Origin: Gordonia polyisoprenivorans
Lineage (GTDB): Bacteria; Actinomycetota; Actinomycetes; Mycobacteriales; Mycobacteriaceae
NCBI RefSeq assembly: GCF_017654315.1
Contig: NZ_CP072203.1
Coordinates: 1,426,001 to 1,490,000 of the forward strand
Length of the DNA stretch: 64,000 nucleotides
Direction: 5' to 3'
Positions 1 through 6,398 of this stretch are shown piece after piece; the stretch's first letter is position 1; each line of letters opens with the position of its first letter. A model generated the notes under the pieces. It was not told the DNA's origin and searched no databases. It worked only from the letters and a program-made list of their open reading frames with translations. Made by a program: the position numbers and the translations under genes.

Positions 1-392
1 GATAACCACCTCCTCTGTCGGACAACGGTTGTCGTGGTGTGCGGTCGGTGCGGAGGGTCGCGTTGATGTGGTGACGGCCGGTCGGGCCTGCGTCCCGCGC
101 GCAGATCGGTGTGTTCGTGACTCGCAACAATCGAACGCGGAGAGAGGACGCGCTGTGTTGCGTGCAGCGTCAGGTCGAGGCGCATCGTCCGGTCGAGCCG
201 ACGTGGACGAGGGAGTTCACAGACCTCGATTCCATGCCGCACCAGCCACGTCCGATCCGCTGCCGACCAGGCGATGCTCTCATCGAGAATTGGACGGCAG
301 AAGCCTGCGGCCGGACGGGCTATGGTCGCAGTCCGGATGCTCTCGCCCGCGTCGAAGTCGGTCGAGAGTTGCTCTCCTACAACAGTTGTCAT
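1..392 (-). CDS. Hypothetical protein, partial at window edge
   Basis: A reading frame opens at an ATG preceded by a good ribosome-binding site (GGAGG about six bases upstream) and stays open through the left edge of the window, about 130 codons. The first 75 residues look like a normal protein (start MTTVVGEQLSTDFDAGESI). The rest turns rich in Arg, Pro, His and Thr, which is typical of an out-of-frame reading, so a frameshift around residue 80 is possible. I do not recognise a family. It is divergent from the frame at 531-812, with repeated GTGCTAG motifs between them. Confidence 0.4.
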   Translation of the reverse strand, partial: MTTVVGEQLSTDFDAGESIRTATIARPAAGFCRPILDESIAWSAADRTWLVRHGIEVCELPRPRRLDRTMRLDLTLHATQRVLSPRSIVASHEHTDLRAGRRPDRPSPHQRDPPHRPHTTTTVVRQRRWL

Positions 393-432
393 CGTTCACC
401 TCCGGCGGCAAAGGATGCTGTCGACACCAAAA

Positions 433-481
433 TAGCACCACGAACCGAATAGTGCTAGCGATCTTCGCCAACGAGTGCTAG
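433..481. promoter_or_regulatory. Repeated TAGCAC/GTGCTAG half-sites in a divergent intergenic region
   Basis: Three half-sites lie between two divergent frames: TAGCAC at 433-438, GTGCTAG at 452-458 and GTGCTAG at 475-481. The first two form an inverted repeat with a 13-base spacer, and the last two are direct repeats 23 bases apart. The half-site resembles half of a CIRCE element (GAGTGCTAA), but the spacing is wrong for HrcA. A repressor site is inferred, not shown. Confidence 0.35.
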
Positions 482-530
482 AAGATATGGCGAACATCGT
501 CACGACGAGAAGGTAAGGAGGACACCATCA

Positions 531-812
531 CTGACAGATGTCGGGTTCATCGCGGAACGGCTGGGGCAGCCATCGCCATGGACATGTCCACCTTCCCGCC
601 CCGCCGCCCTGGCGGCCGGACGACCGCCCCTGGCATCCCAGAGTGGTGACGAAGGTCCGCTGTGGTCGATACTCATCGTGCTCGCGACGCCACTCGTCGA
701 ATCCGGCAGCGCCGGATGGGGATCGGCCGCGGTGAGCATTGCCCTCGTCGTCGCTGTCGTCGCGTTGGGTGAGCTTCCCGCTGATCGAACGAGTGCATCA
801 AGCGCGCGCTGA
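531..812 (+). CDS. Possible small membrane protein with CTG start, or degraded gene
   Basis: An AAGGAGG ribosome-binding site at 515-521 is not followed by a normal start codon. The best frame downstream opens with CTG at 531 and runs 93 codons. Its middle holds a convincing hydrophobic stretch (LWSILIVLATPLVES, then AAVSIALVVAVVALGELP), so the DNA probably encoded a membrane protein. The N-terminal third is less convincing, and a competing frame from ATG at about 588 also reads well, which suggests a frameshift. It is either a rare CTG-started gene or a relic. Confidence 0.25.
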   Translation: MTDVGFIAERLGQPSPWTCPPSRPAALAAGRPPLASQSGDEGPLWSILIVLATPLVESGSAGWGSAAVSIALVVAVVALGELPADRTSASSAR

Positions 813-883
813 CCGAAAACGGCACGATGAGAGCTTGTACTGAGCGGGTTCGGAGAGCCGCTGCCGTGCATAGAATCGTGGGT

Positions 884-1420
884 ATGACCGCTGCCGCGTA
901 TCCCCAGCTGATGTCGCTGGAGCAGTGGCGTGCGTTGCCGGAGGCGCCCGAGCAGCGGGTCGAGCTTCAGGAAGGCCTGGCGATCGTGTCTCCCCGTCCC
1001 ACCCCCGCACATTCCCGCGCGGCGTCTCGGTTGTGGCAGCAGTTGGCCGCGCAGCTTCCGGACGGCTTCGAGGCGTTGCAAGAGGTCGAGGTGGTCATCG
1101 ACGCGGCCACGCCGGCAACGGTGCGGATTCCTGATGTGATTGTGCGGCGCACCGATGCCGATGACTCGATGATTACCGCTGACCAGGTGGTGTTGGCCGT
1201 TGAGGTCGTCTCGCCGGGCTCGCGGCGCACCGATCACGTGATGAAGCGCAGTGAATACGCCGACGCCGGCATCGCACACTACTGGATCATCGACCTTGAC
1301 GCCCCGGTCGCCATCACCGTTCTCAGGTTGGATTCCGATGGGTATGTCGGTGACCAGTTCAACGGCGAGGTGACGGTGGAATCACCGTTCCCGGTGACGG
1401 TCGCCCTCGACATCACGTAA
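884..1420 (+). CDS. Uma2-family (DUF820) PD-(D/E)XK nuclease-like protein
   Basis: The 178-residue protein matches the Uma2/DUF820 family, a restriction-endonuclease-like fold often found in accessory regions. Visible hallmarks are the N-terminal MSLEQWRALPE...VELQEG segment, the acidic IPDVIVRR strand and the VVLAVEVVSPGS strand that supply the Asp and Glu of the PD-(D/E)XK centre, and the YADAGIAHYWIIDL segment near the end. I chose the ATG at 884 because the family begins close to this methionine. An upstream in-frame ATG at 827 would add 19 unlikely residues. The biological role of the family is unclear. It stands alone at the edge of the decayed island. Confidence 0.85.
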   Translation: MTAAAYPQLMSLEQWRALPEAPEQRVELQEGLAIVSPRPTPAHSRAASRLWQQLAAQLPDGFEALQEVEVVIDAATPATVRIPDVIVRRTDADDSMITADQVVLAVEVVSPGSRRTDHVMKRSEYADAGIAHYWIIDLDAPVAITVLRLDSDGYVGDQFNGEVTVESPFPVTVALDIT

Positions 1421-1490
1421 CCCCGGCGGTGAGAGGGGTCCCGGTATGCCGTGTCCACCAGTCCGCGCCGGCGCTCGCCATTCCGCTCAT

Positions 1491-1515
1491 TTCCGGTGGG
1501 TAAACGGTGGGTCAG
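1491..1515 (+). repeat. Direct repeat, copy A (TTCCGGTGGGTAAAC...)
   Basis: A 25-base sequence that recurs in the same orientation at 2863-2888 with one inserted and one changed base. It contains two GTGGGT units. The stop codon of the recombinase remnant (1512-1514, minus strand) falls inside it. It may be an attachment-site arm or a recombinase arm-type binding site. Confidence 0.6.
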
Positions 1516-1754
1516 CTCACCGGCGCCAGGCGATCGAGGACATGCCGCACATCCCCGGCGACCTTCGGACGCTGACGGTAGTGCTTGCGCGTCGTCTCCG
1601 GTGTTGTGTGGCACAGCTGCTCGGCCGCCGCCTCGATGCCCACCTCCTCGGCGAGGATTGTCGCGGTGAGAGTTGCTGTGCAAGTGGACAGTTCGCACGA
1701 GGGTAACGACCCGATCCACGCCTTGAATGCAGCGAAGGTCAAAGCGCCCCACAT
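1512..1754 (-). pseudogene. Tyrosine recombinase (phage-type integrase), C-terminal remnant
   Basis: The last 50 residues of this 80-codon frame match the C-terminus of actinobacterial phage integrases: ILAEEVGIEAAAEQL, then HTTPETTRKHYRQRP, where the Tyr of RKHY is the expected catalytic nucleophile, then DVRHVLDRLAPVS. Upstream of ILAEE the expected RHT box is lost. The sequence reads as LSTCTATLTAT in this frame and as HLHSNSHRD in another, so there is at least one frameshift. The catalytic core and the whole N-terminal DNA-binding part are absent. It is read as a dead integrase belonging to the element beside tRNA-Thr. Confidence 0.65.
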
Positions 1755-1778
1755 CGATTGAGGTGGGGCGCTCTTTTT
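1743..1778 (+). terminator. Rho-independent terminator, plus strand
   Basis: A perfect 10-bp stem (AGCGCCCCAC with GTGGGGCGCT), a 10-base loop, then CTTTTTG. The U-tract is on the plus strand only. No intact plus-strand gene lies just upstream, so it may be left over from the element. Confidence 0.7.
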
Positions 1779-1784
1779 GTATCC

Positions 1785-1994
1785 CTACTCGATCTCCCCA
1801 CCGAGACTGCCCTCCTCGTCGTAGTAGAAGACCTGCTGCTCGCTGCGTGCATCCACCAGCAGCGCTTCGCCAAGGTCGATTCGAGTGGAGAGGATTCCAC
1901 GATCCGCGAGTATCTTCCTCGCCGCATCGATCCGCTCAGTTTCCGTGAAGTGCTTCGGCACAACAGCCGAGTCGCTGGATCTGTCGCATGGCAT
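1785..1994 (-). CDS. Small hypothetical protein
   Basis: A 69-residue acidic protein without a recognisable family. It opens at an ATG with GGGAG about seven bases upstream. A TTG twelve bases further upstream is an alternative start. The C-terminal half (ILSTRIDLGEALLVDARSEQQVFYYDEEG) has the alternating pattern of a small beta-rich fold and good third-position GC, so it is probably a real gene. It lies between the recombinase remnant and the antitoxin gene, within the presumed mobile island. Confidence 0.45.
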   Translation of the reverse strand: MPCDRSSDSAVVPKHFTETERIDAARKILADRGILSTRIDLGEALLVDARSEQQVFYYDEEGSLGGEIE

Positions 1995-2124
1995 GAGTAC
2001 TCCCAATCGTGTTCAGGGAGAACGTTTCCCTGCCTCCAAACGATAAGGGGCACACTCCACAAAGTCGGTCCAGTGCCTCGGAAGAGGTCAGTCAGTTCGA
2101 CTTGCGGTCGCTCGGGGTGCTTCG

Positions 2125-2367
2125 TCAGTCGTTGAGCCCCAGTTCAGCAAGCATCTTGTCGAACGACATCGTCGGCTCGTCGCGGGATTCGTACACGGCC
2201 AGCCGATCTCGGAGGTCTTCGATCTCATCAAGCAGGCCGTCGTAGCGTTCCGGCGACAGCACGATCGCGGCCGGTTTGCCGTGGTTCGAGATCACCGTTG
2301 GCTCATCTACGGCGTCTCGGATCAGCTCGGACAACTTGGCCTTCGCCTCGCGGATGGAATAGCTCAT
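2125..2367 (-). CDS. Phd/YefM-family antitoxin
   Basis: An 80-residue type II antitoxin. The N-terminal MSYSIREAKAKLSELIRDA segment and the following EPTVISNHGKPAAIVLSPERYDGL are the Phd/YefM DNA-binding fold. The C-terminal part (SFDKMLAELGLND) would be the flexible toxin-wrapping tail. It is intact. Its ATG overlaps the stop of the adjacent RelE-type toxin (ATGA), so the toxin gene comes first, the less common order. The toxin is broken, so this antitoxin is now probably an orphan that could still repress its own promoter or cross-neutralise related toxins. Confidence 0.85.
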   Translation of the reverse strand: MSYSIREAKAKLSELIRDAVDEPTVISNHGKPAAIVLSPERYDGLLDEIEDLRDRLAVYESRDEPTMSFDKMLAELGLND

Positions 2368-2571
2368 CGGGTGTAGACCTCCCTTCGGTGGCCGATATGA
2401 ACGACCACGATGACGAGTTCGCCGTCGTCAATGGTGTAGACGTGGTAGTTGCCGACGCGGATTGTCGGGCAGCGACTTGATCGAGTCGCTGATGAGCTTC
2501 TGCTCGACGCGAAGGAGCTTGCCCAGCGACTTTGCCGCGCTGGTCGTGATCCGCAGCTCGTATCCGCTCAT
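2364..2571 (-). pseudogene. RelE/ParE-type toxin, disrupted by deletion and frameshift
   Basis: From ATG 2571 the frame encodes MSGYELRITTSAAKSLGKLL...SDSIKSLPDNP, the N-terminal half of a RelE toxin. It then runs to an early stop. In the next frame the DNA continues with RVGNYHVYTIDDGELVIVVV and HIGHRREVYTR, the C-terminal RelE strands and terminal catalytic-type residues, ending in a TGA that overlaps the antitoxin start. Compared with the usual family, about 15 residues between DNPR and RVG are missing and one residue is lost from the RVIYxID strand. The toxin is almost certainly inactive. Confidence 0.8.
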
Positions 2572-2583
2572 GATCGTAGTCCA

Positions 2584-2602
2584 CCAATGTGGACCACATT
2601 GG
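2584..2602. promoter_or_regulatory. Perfect palindrome upstream of the toxin-antitoxin pair
   Basis: CCAATGTGG and CCACATTGG form a 9-1-9 perfect palindrome ending 12 bases from the toxin start. Further TGGACC motifs lie just beyond it. Position and symmetry fit an autoregulatory operator bound by a Phd/YefM antitoxin (inferred). Confidence 0.5.
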
Positions 2603-2647
2603 GGAAGCGATTGTGGACCCATTCGTGGACCATCTAACGGCTCCCAG

Positions 2648-2860
2648 TCATCGCCCAGGACCGCGGCGAGACGGCCCCGGAGGTCGTCTGCCTCGGCTCG
2701 CTTGCCGAAGGGTTACTCCGTCGACCTCGGCGGCCAGCGCCATCAGCTCGGGGTCCGGTGGCACCCACGCCGGATTTATGGCCATCGCGTTCGCCTGGCG
2801 TCGGCGCATGAGCACGCGGACGCTCTCGGCAGTGGCTCGCAGAAGATCTCGGTCGGGCAC
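2648..2860 (-). pseudogene. Hypothetical protein with probable frameshift
   Basis: From GTG 2860 the first 48 codons read as a plausible protein (start MPDRDLLRATAESVRVLMRR, later PAWVPPDPELMALAAEVDGV). After this the frame turns Arg/Pro-rich, while the next frame reads well as FGKRAEADDLRGRLAAVLGD. A single-base frameshift near residue 49 would explain this. I do not recognise the family. It is the gene nearest the 3' end of the tRNA. Confidence 0.3.
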
Positions 2861-2862
2861 GG

Positions 2863-2888
2863 TTCCGGGTGGGTAAAAGGTGGGTCAG
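2863..2888 (+). repeat. Direct repeat, copy B
   Basis: Second copy of the repeat at 1491-1515, in the same orientation, about 40 bases from the 3' end of tRNA-Thr. The two copies bracket the toxin-antitoxin remnant, the small hypothetical gene and the recombinase stub. Confidence 0.6.
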
Positions 2889-2928
2889 TGCCGATGCGGG
2901 GGAGCCGAATCGGCAAACCCTCTGGTTG

Positions 2929-3004
2929 TGGAGCCGCCCAGGGGAATCGAACCCCTGACCTATTCATTACGAGTGAATTGCTCTACCGACTGAGCTAGGG
3001 CGGC
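2929..3004 (-). tRNA. tRNA-Thr (anticodon CGT)
   Basis: The minus strand folds as a complete tRNA. It has acceptor stem GCCGCCC/GGGCGGC, D-arm AGCTCAGTCGGTAGAGC, anticodon stem ATTCA/TGAAT with loop CTCGTAA (anticodon CGT, threonine), T-arm with GGTTCGATTCC, and an encoded CCA end at 2929-2931. The 3' end points toward the decayed element, which is the usual side for tRNA-targeted integration. Confidence 0.97.
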
Positions 3005-3053
3005 GTGCTGCGCAAGGCAGCGCTGACGAGTGTAGCGAGTCGCGGGCGCCGAA

Positions 3054-3077
3054 CAAAAACCGCCTCGGATCAGGCGG
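3054..3077 (-). terminator. Rho-independent terminator of the lipase gene
   Basis: On the minus strand CCGCCT and AGGCGG form a stem followed at once by TTTTTG. The stop codon of the lipase lies within the hairpin. It separates the lipase run from the tRNA. Confidence 0.75.
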
Positions 3078-3936
3078 GAAAGTCCGCGCCGCACGGCACG
3101 GGCACCGGACGCCGCGGATCGAGGGCGCCCTGCACCAGGGCGCCGACGGTCGGGGAGTAGATCATCCCCAGATGCCCGACCACCGAGTGCGGACATACCG
3201 ACTCGACGACGATGTTGGTGACATTGGGCGCCGGGTCCATCAGTGCGTTGGCCAGCGGAAACACCACCTCGTCGTGGGTGCTGGCGAGGTTGAAGTAGCG
3301 GATTCCCGGGTGCAGGGGGCTGTTGTCGCCCTGGCCGGCCGGCGGCGGGGCGGTCCGGGGCGCCCATGGAGAGTTCGAATACCCGCGGTTGGGCGCCGAC
3401 ACGTCGACGATCGTCGCGATCTGATCGGCCTTGCCGGGCACCTGGGTGACCAGTTGCGCGATCGCCCCACCTTGCGAGTGCCCGACGAGGTCGACCTTCG
3501 TCGCGCCGGTCCGTGCGCGCACCGCGTCGATGAACGACGCCACCTCGCGCGTCGACTCGGACTTGTCGGCCAGCGCCCCGATGTTCGCGCTCCACGGCGT
3601 CTGTCCGTAGGTCAGACTGAACACGCAGAAACCGGCGTTGGCCAGCGTCGGAGCGAGATAGGCCCACGCCGAGAGCTGGTTCGACGCGGTGCCGTGCAGC
3701 AGGATCACCGGATCTCGGCCGTGGCGGTCGGTGCAGTGGTCGAGGTTGGCGCCCGGGGGTGAGGTGGTCGCCGGACGTAGATAGCCCGCGGCCTGTGCGG
3801 CGATGACGTCGGTGGTCACCGGAAACGGGGCGGCCGATGCCGCGGTGGCGCCGAGGACGCCCCCGCCCACTGCCGCCAGAAGTGCCGCCGCCGTGACGAT
3901 CAGGGTCCGCATCCGCGCCCGATGACGTGTGGTCAT
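3070..3936 (-). CDS. Secreted alpha/beta-hydrolase lipase (Lipase_2 type)
   Basis: A 288-residue secreted esterase/lipase. The N-terminus is a signal peptide: basic MTTRHRARMR, then a hydrophobic run, then an Ala-rich region with likely cleavage near residue 36 (ASAA). The oxyanion HG is at 81-82 and the nucleophile elbow GHSQG at 152-156 (Ser154). A likely acid is Asp222 in STHDEVV and a likely catalytic His is 255 in SVVGHLGM. Cysteine pairs could form disulfides, as usual in this family. It probably hydrolyses short-chain esters or acylglycerols outside the cell. It starts 16 bases after the VOC gene and ends in its own terminator. Confidence 0.9.
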   Translation of the reverse strand: MTTRHRARMRTLIVTAAALLAAVGGGVLGATAASAAPFPVTTDVIAAQAAGYLRPATTSPPGANLDHCTDRHGRDPVILLHGTASNQLSAWAYLAPTLANAGFCVFSLTYGQTPWSANIGALADKSESTREVASFIDAVRARTGATKVDLVGHSQGGAIAQLVTQVPGKADQIATIVDVSAPNRGYSNSPWAPRTAPPPAGQGDNSPLHPGIRYFNLASTHDEVVFPLANALMDPAPNVTNIVVESVCPHSVVGHLGMIYSPTVGALVQGALDPRRPVPVPCGADFPA

Positions 3937-3952
3937 CGTGTGAGTATGACGC

Positions 3953-4384
3953 CTACGACGCCGCGAATCGCTCGGAAATCTGGGTCAACCGCACGCTGTT
4001 GCCCGACGGATCACGGAAGCCCGCATCGATGCCGTACGGCCGCGACTCCGGTGCCTCGGTGAATTCGACGCCGCGTGCCGACAGATCCTCGTAGGCGGCC
4101 TGGCAGTTGTCGGTGGTGAGGAAGATGGTGCCGGCGAAGCCCTTGGCGGTGAGATCGGCGATCTCGGTCTGCGTGGTGCCGTCGATCATCGGCGGACCAG
4201 GGATGGCCATCAGGACGATCGACACGTCGTCCTGTCCGGGCGGGCCGACGGTCAGCCACCGGAAGCCGCCCATCTCGGGCATCGTCACGTCCTGGCGGAC
4301 CTCGAGGCCGACCTTGCCGGTCCAGAAGTCGAGTGCGGCGTCCTGGTCGTGCACCCAGAGCTGGGCGCTGGCGATGCGAATCAT
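3953..4384 (-). CDS. VOC-superfamily (glyoxalase-like) protein
   Basis: A 143-residue protein of the vicinal-oxygen-chelate fold with two beta-alpha-beta-beta-beta units: IRIASAQLWVHDQDAALDFW at the start, and GFAGTIFLTTDNCQAAYEDL opening the second half, ending with FRDPSGNSVRLTQ. Proteins of this layout bind a metal and act as lyases, dioxygenases or antibiotic binders. The substrate cannot be told here. An AGGAAGG site precedes the ATG. It lies 56 bases after the AraC regulator gene and 16 bases before the lipase, consistent with one transcript. Confidence 0.85.
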   Translation of the reverse strand: MIRIASAQLWVHDQDAALDFWTGKVGLEVRQDVTMPEMGGFRWLTVGPPGQDDVSIVLMAIPGPPMIDGTTQTEIADLTAKGFAGTIFLTTDNCQAAYEDLSARGVEFTEAPESRPYGIDAGFRDPSGNSVRLTQISERFAAS

Positions 4385-4440
4385 GATGTGAGCCTTCCTG
4401 GTTGGTGCTCGTCGAGAGGTGGTTCTCGAGTGATCTCAGC

Positions 4441-4902
4441 CTAGGAGTCCGCGGTGTGCGTGGTCTTCTTCCCCTGTGCTGTGTTCGGGTCGGCCGTGCG
4501 GGAGGTGGGCGCCGGCCGGGTGAACACGCGCAGGACACATGCCGGCACATGGGCTTGATCGCCCGCGGGCGGGAACGACGCGCGATAGGCGGTCGGGGTC
4601 TTGCCGTAGGCGCGGGCGAAGCTCGTCGTGAACGAACCGACACTGCGGAGCCCGACGGCGATGCAGATGTCGGTGACACTGCGATCGGTGTTGCGCAGCA
4701 TCGACGCCGCGCGTTCGAGTCGTCGGGTCTGCAGATAGGCGTGCGGGGTCTCGCCGTAGGCCGAGGTGAATGCGCGGGAGAAGTGTGCGCGTGAGAGTCG
4801 GGCGGCGGCTGCCATGTCGTCGACGGTCAGCGGCTCGGCGAACCGCGCGTCGACGAGTTCCTTGGCACGCAGGAGGTAGCGGGCCGGCGGCGGCGAGGGC
4901 AT
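4441..4902 (-). CDS. AraC-family transcriptional regulator (DNA-binding domain only)
   Basis: A 153-residue protein made almost entirely of the AraC double helix-turn-helix. The first HTH is at about residues 25-46 (VDDMAAAARLSRAHFSRAF), the linker is PHAYLQTRRLERAASMLR, and the second HTH is at about 73-95 (SVTDICIAVGLRSVGSFTTSF), with the FARAYGKTPTAYR signature. There is no N-terminal sensor domain. The C-terminal 45 residues (from FPPAGDQAHV) are low-complexity. It probably regulates the VOC gene downstream or the ASCH gene just upstream (23-base gap), but no operator is evident. Confidence 0.88.
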   Translation of the reverse strand: MPSPPPARYLLRAKELVDARFAEPLTVDDMAAAARLSRAHFSRAFTSAYGETPHAYLQTRRLERAASMLRNTDRSVTDICIAVGLRSVGSFTTSFARAYGKTPTAYRASFPPAGDQAHVPACVLRVFTRPAPTSRTADPNTAQGKKTTHTADS

Positions 4903-4925
4903 GGATCCGATTATGGGCTCGACAC

Positions 4926-5510
4926 CTACTCGCTGGGGGACTCGCGTCGAAGGAATTCCTCACCCCGCGGTGACAACTCGTAGCCGACCTCGAGGCTGTG
5001 GGTGAGTCCGAGCTTCTTGAGCTTGCGGACGTCGAGCTTGAAATCCGGCCGCGGACGGCCCACCTCGGCAGCCAGTTCGGTCGACACGACTCCCGGTCGA
5101 CGGGCGATGAGCATCAGCACCTTTCGCGTCCACGGTCCGTGCGGGGCGCGGGAATCGAGCCGATCCAGGCGGGTGCGCAGATCGTCGAGATCGGCCGCGG
5201 AGAGCGCGGCATCGTTGCGCAAGGCGATCCGCGGGTCGGGGCCGGCGTGCCGCAAGCCGATGCAAAAGACGGGATCATCGGTGCGGCGCAATGCCTTACG
5301 TGCCTGTTCGGCGGTGTCGAAACCGGCGCGACGCGCGTCGGCGTCGGAGATCTCGGAATCGGTGATCTGCTCGATCGAAGTGATCTCGATGAGTTCACCC
5401 TGACTGACGAATCGCGAACCGGGATGCAGACGCGGCGCCGACCACCGACGGAAGGCCAGGTCGACCTCTCCCTCGACGATCCGTGGCATCAGCCGGGCCG
5501 GGATCAGCAT
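4926..5510 (-). CDS. ASCH-domain protein with C-terminal winged-helix region
   Basis: A 194-residue protein. Residues 1-110 match the ASCH (PUA-like, RNA-binding) fold: PRIVEGEVDLAFRRWSAPRLH, GELIEITSIEQI, then the AGFDTAEQARKAL and GLRHAGPDPRIALR segments. Residues 120-190 look like a small winged helix (WTRKVLMLIARRPGVVSTEL, PDFKLDVRKLKKLGLTHSLE, YELSPRGEEFL). The ATG at 5510 was chosen because the alignment with the family begins there. A longer open frame upstream is antisense to the next gene. It is divergent from the pterin dehydratase-like/VOC gene, with 72 bases between. A role in nucleic-acid-linked regulation is likely but unproven. Confidence 0.85.
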   Translation of the reverse strand: MLIPARLMPRIVEGEVDLAFRRWSAPRLHPGSRFVSQGELIEITSIEQITDSEISDADARRAGFDTAEQARKALRRTDDPVFCIGLRHAGPDPRIALRNDAALSAADLDDLRTRLDRLDSRAPHGPWTRKVLMLIARRPGVVSTELAAEVGRPRPDFKLDVRKLKKLGLTHSLEVGYELSPRGEEFLRRESPSE

Positions 5511-5582
5511 GAGAGCAGCGTAATCCCGGCGATGCCCGAAACGACGGTGTTCGTCAACGGTGATCGGCCGTATGGTCGGGTC

Positions 5583-6257
5583 ATGAGCGACAACTCCTAC
5601 ACCCCACTGACCGCCGCCGAGGTCACCGCCGCCGTCGCCGACCCGTGGCGGGTCATCGCCAACGCCCTGCAGGTGGCTTACCGGACCCGGAACATGGTGA
5701 CCGGCGGGCGATTCGTCGCGCGCATCATCGACGCCGCCGAGGAGGCCAACCACCATCCCGACATCGATCTGCGCTACGGGTCGGTGCACCTGTCCCTCAC
5801 CACGCACAGCGAGCATCGGATGACCGATGCCGACGTCGCATTGGCGAACCGGATTGCCGACATCGCCCGCGAGATGGATCTCGAACCGTTCGCCGCGCCG
5901 CCCGCGCGATTCGACCTCGCGATCGACGCGCTGGACATCACCGCGATCCGCTCGTTCTGGAAGACGGTCCTCGGCTACAACGACGATCCCGACGACACGC
6001 TCGACCTCGTCGACCCCACCGGGATTCTTCCCCCGATCTGGTTTCAGCAGATGGATTCGCCACGGCCGCAACGCAGTCGGATGCACGTCGATCTGTGGCT
6101 GCCGCACGATCAGGTGCAGGAACGGATGGCTGCGGCCATCGACGCCGGCGGACACCTGGTCACCGACGCCTACGCTCCGTCGTTCTGGGTGCTCGCCGAC
6201 GCCGAGGGCAACGAGATCTGCCTGTGCACATGGCAGGACCGCGAAAAATCCGACTGA
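5583..6257 (+). CDS. Fusion of pterin-4a-carbinolamine dehydratase-like domain and VOC domain
   Basis: A 224-residue two-domain protein. Residues 1-105 resemble pterin-4a-carbinolamine dehydratase (PCD/DCoH). They include the motif region EEANHHPDIDLRYGSVHLSL, where the HH-P-D residues form the active site in that family, and end in LANRIADIA. Residues 110-224 are a VOC (glyoxalase-like) domain ending in WVLADAEGNEICLC. The start is ATG 5583, which fits the PCD N-terminus. The PCD reaction dehydrates 4a-hydroxytetrahydrobiopterin. Whether the fusion has that activity is unknown, because the usual pterin-dependent hydroxylase is not nearby. Confidence 0.85.
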   Translation: MSDNSYTPLTAAEVTAAVADPWRVIANALQVAYRTRNMVTGGRFVARIIDAAEEANHHPDIDLRYGSVHLSLTTHSEHRMTDADVALANRIADIAREMDLEPFAAPPARFDLAIDALDITAIRSFWKTVLGYNDDPDDTLDLVDPTGILPPIWFQQMDSPRPQRSRMHVDLWLPHDQVQERMAAAIDAGGHLVTDAYAPSFWVLADAEGNEICLCTWQDREKSD

Positions 6258-6290
6258 TCGGCCGGCGTTCGGCCTTGAATCACGCGCGGT

Positions 6291-6380
6291 CGCCTGTTTT
6301 CAGTCATCTGCCGAGTAGCTCGTGACCCGCGACCTGGGGTTTTGGGCCGAGGCTACTTTCGAAATGACTGAAAACAGGCG
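6291..6380. repeat. Long fold-back inverted repeat (possible MITE-like element)
   Basis: CGCCTGTTTTCAGTCAT (6291-6307) is matched by its perfect reverse complement at 6364-6380. Inside, AGTAGCTCG pairs imperfectly with CGAGGCTACT. The whole 90 bases can form one long interrupted hairpin. It lies between convergent genes and could act as a bidirectional terminator or be a small repeat element. Confidence 0.7.
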
Positions 6381-6398
6381 AGTTGTCGGCGCGGTGGG

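Noticed and set aside
433..481. CIRCE (HrcA) operator
   Set aside because: Only one half-site matches GAGTGCTA. The inverted partner has the wrong sequence and spacing, and no chaperone gene follows.
500..1279. A 259-codon minus-strand frame opposite the Uma2 gene
   Set aside because: It has shadow-type composition, while the plus-strand Uma2 frame has conserved family motifs.
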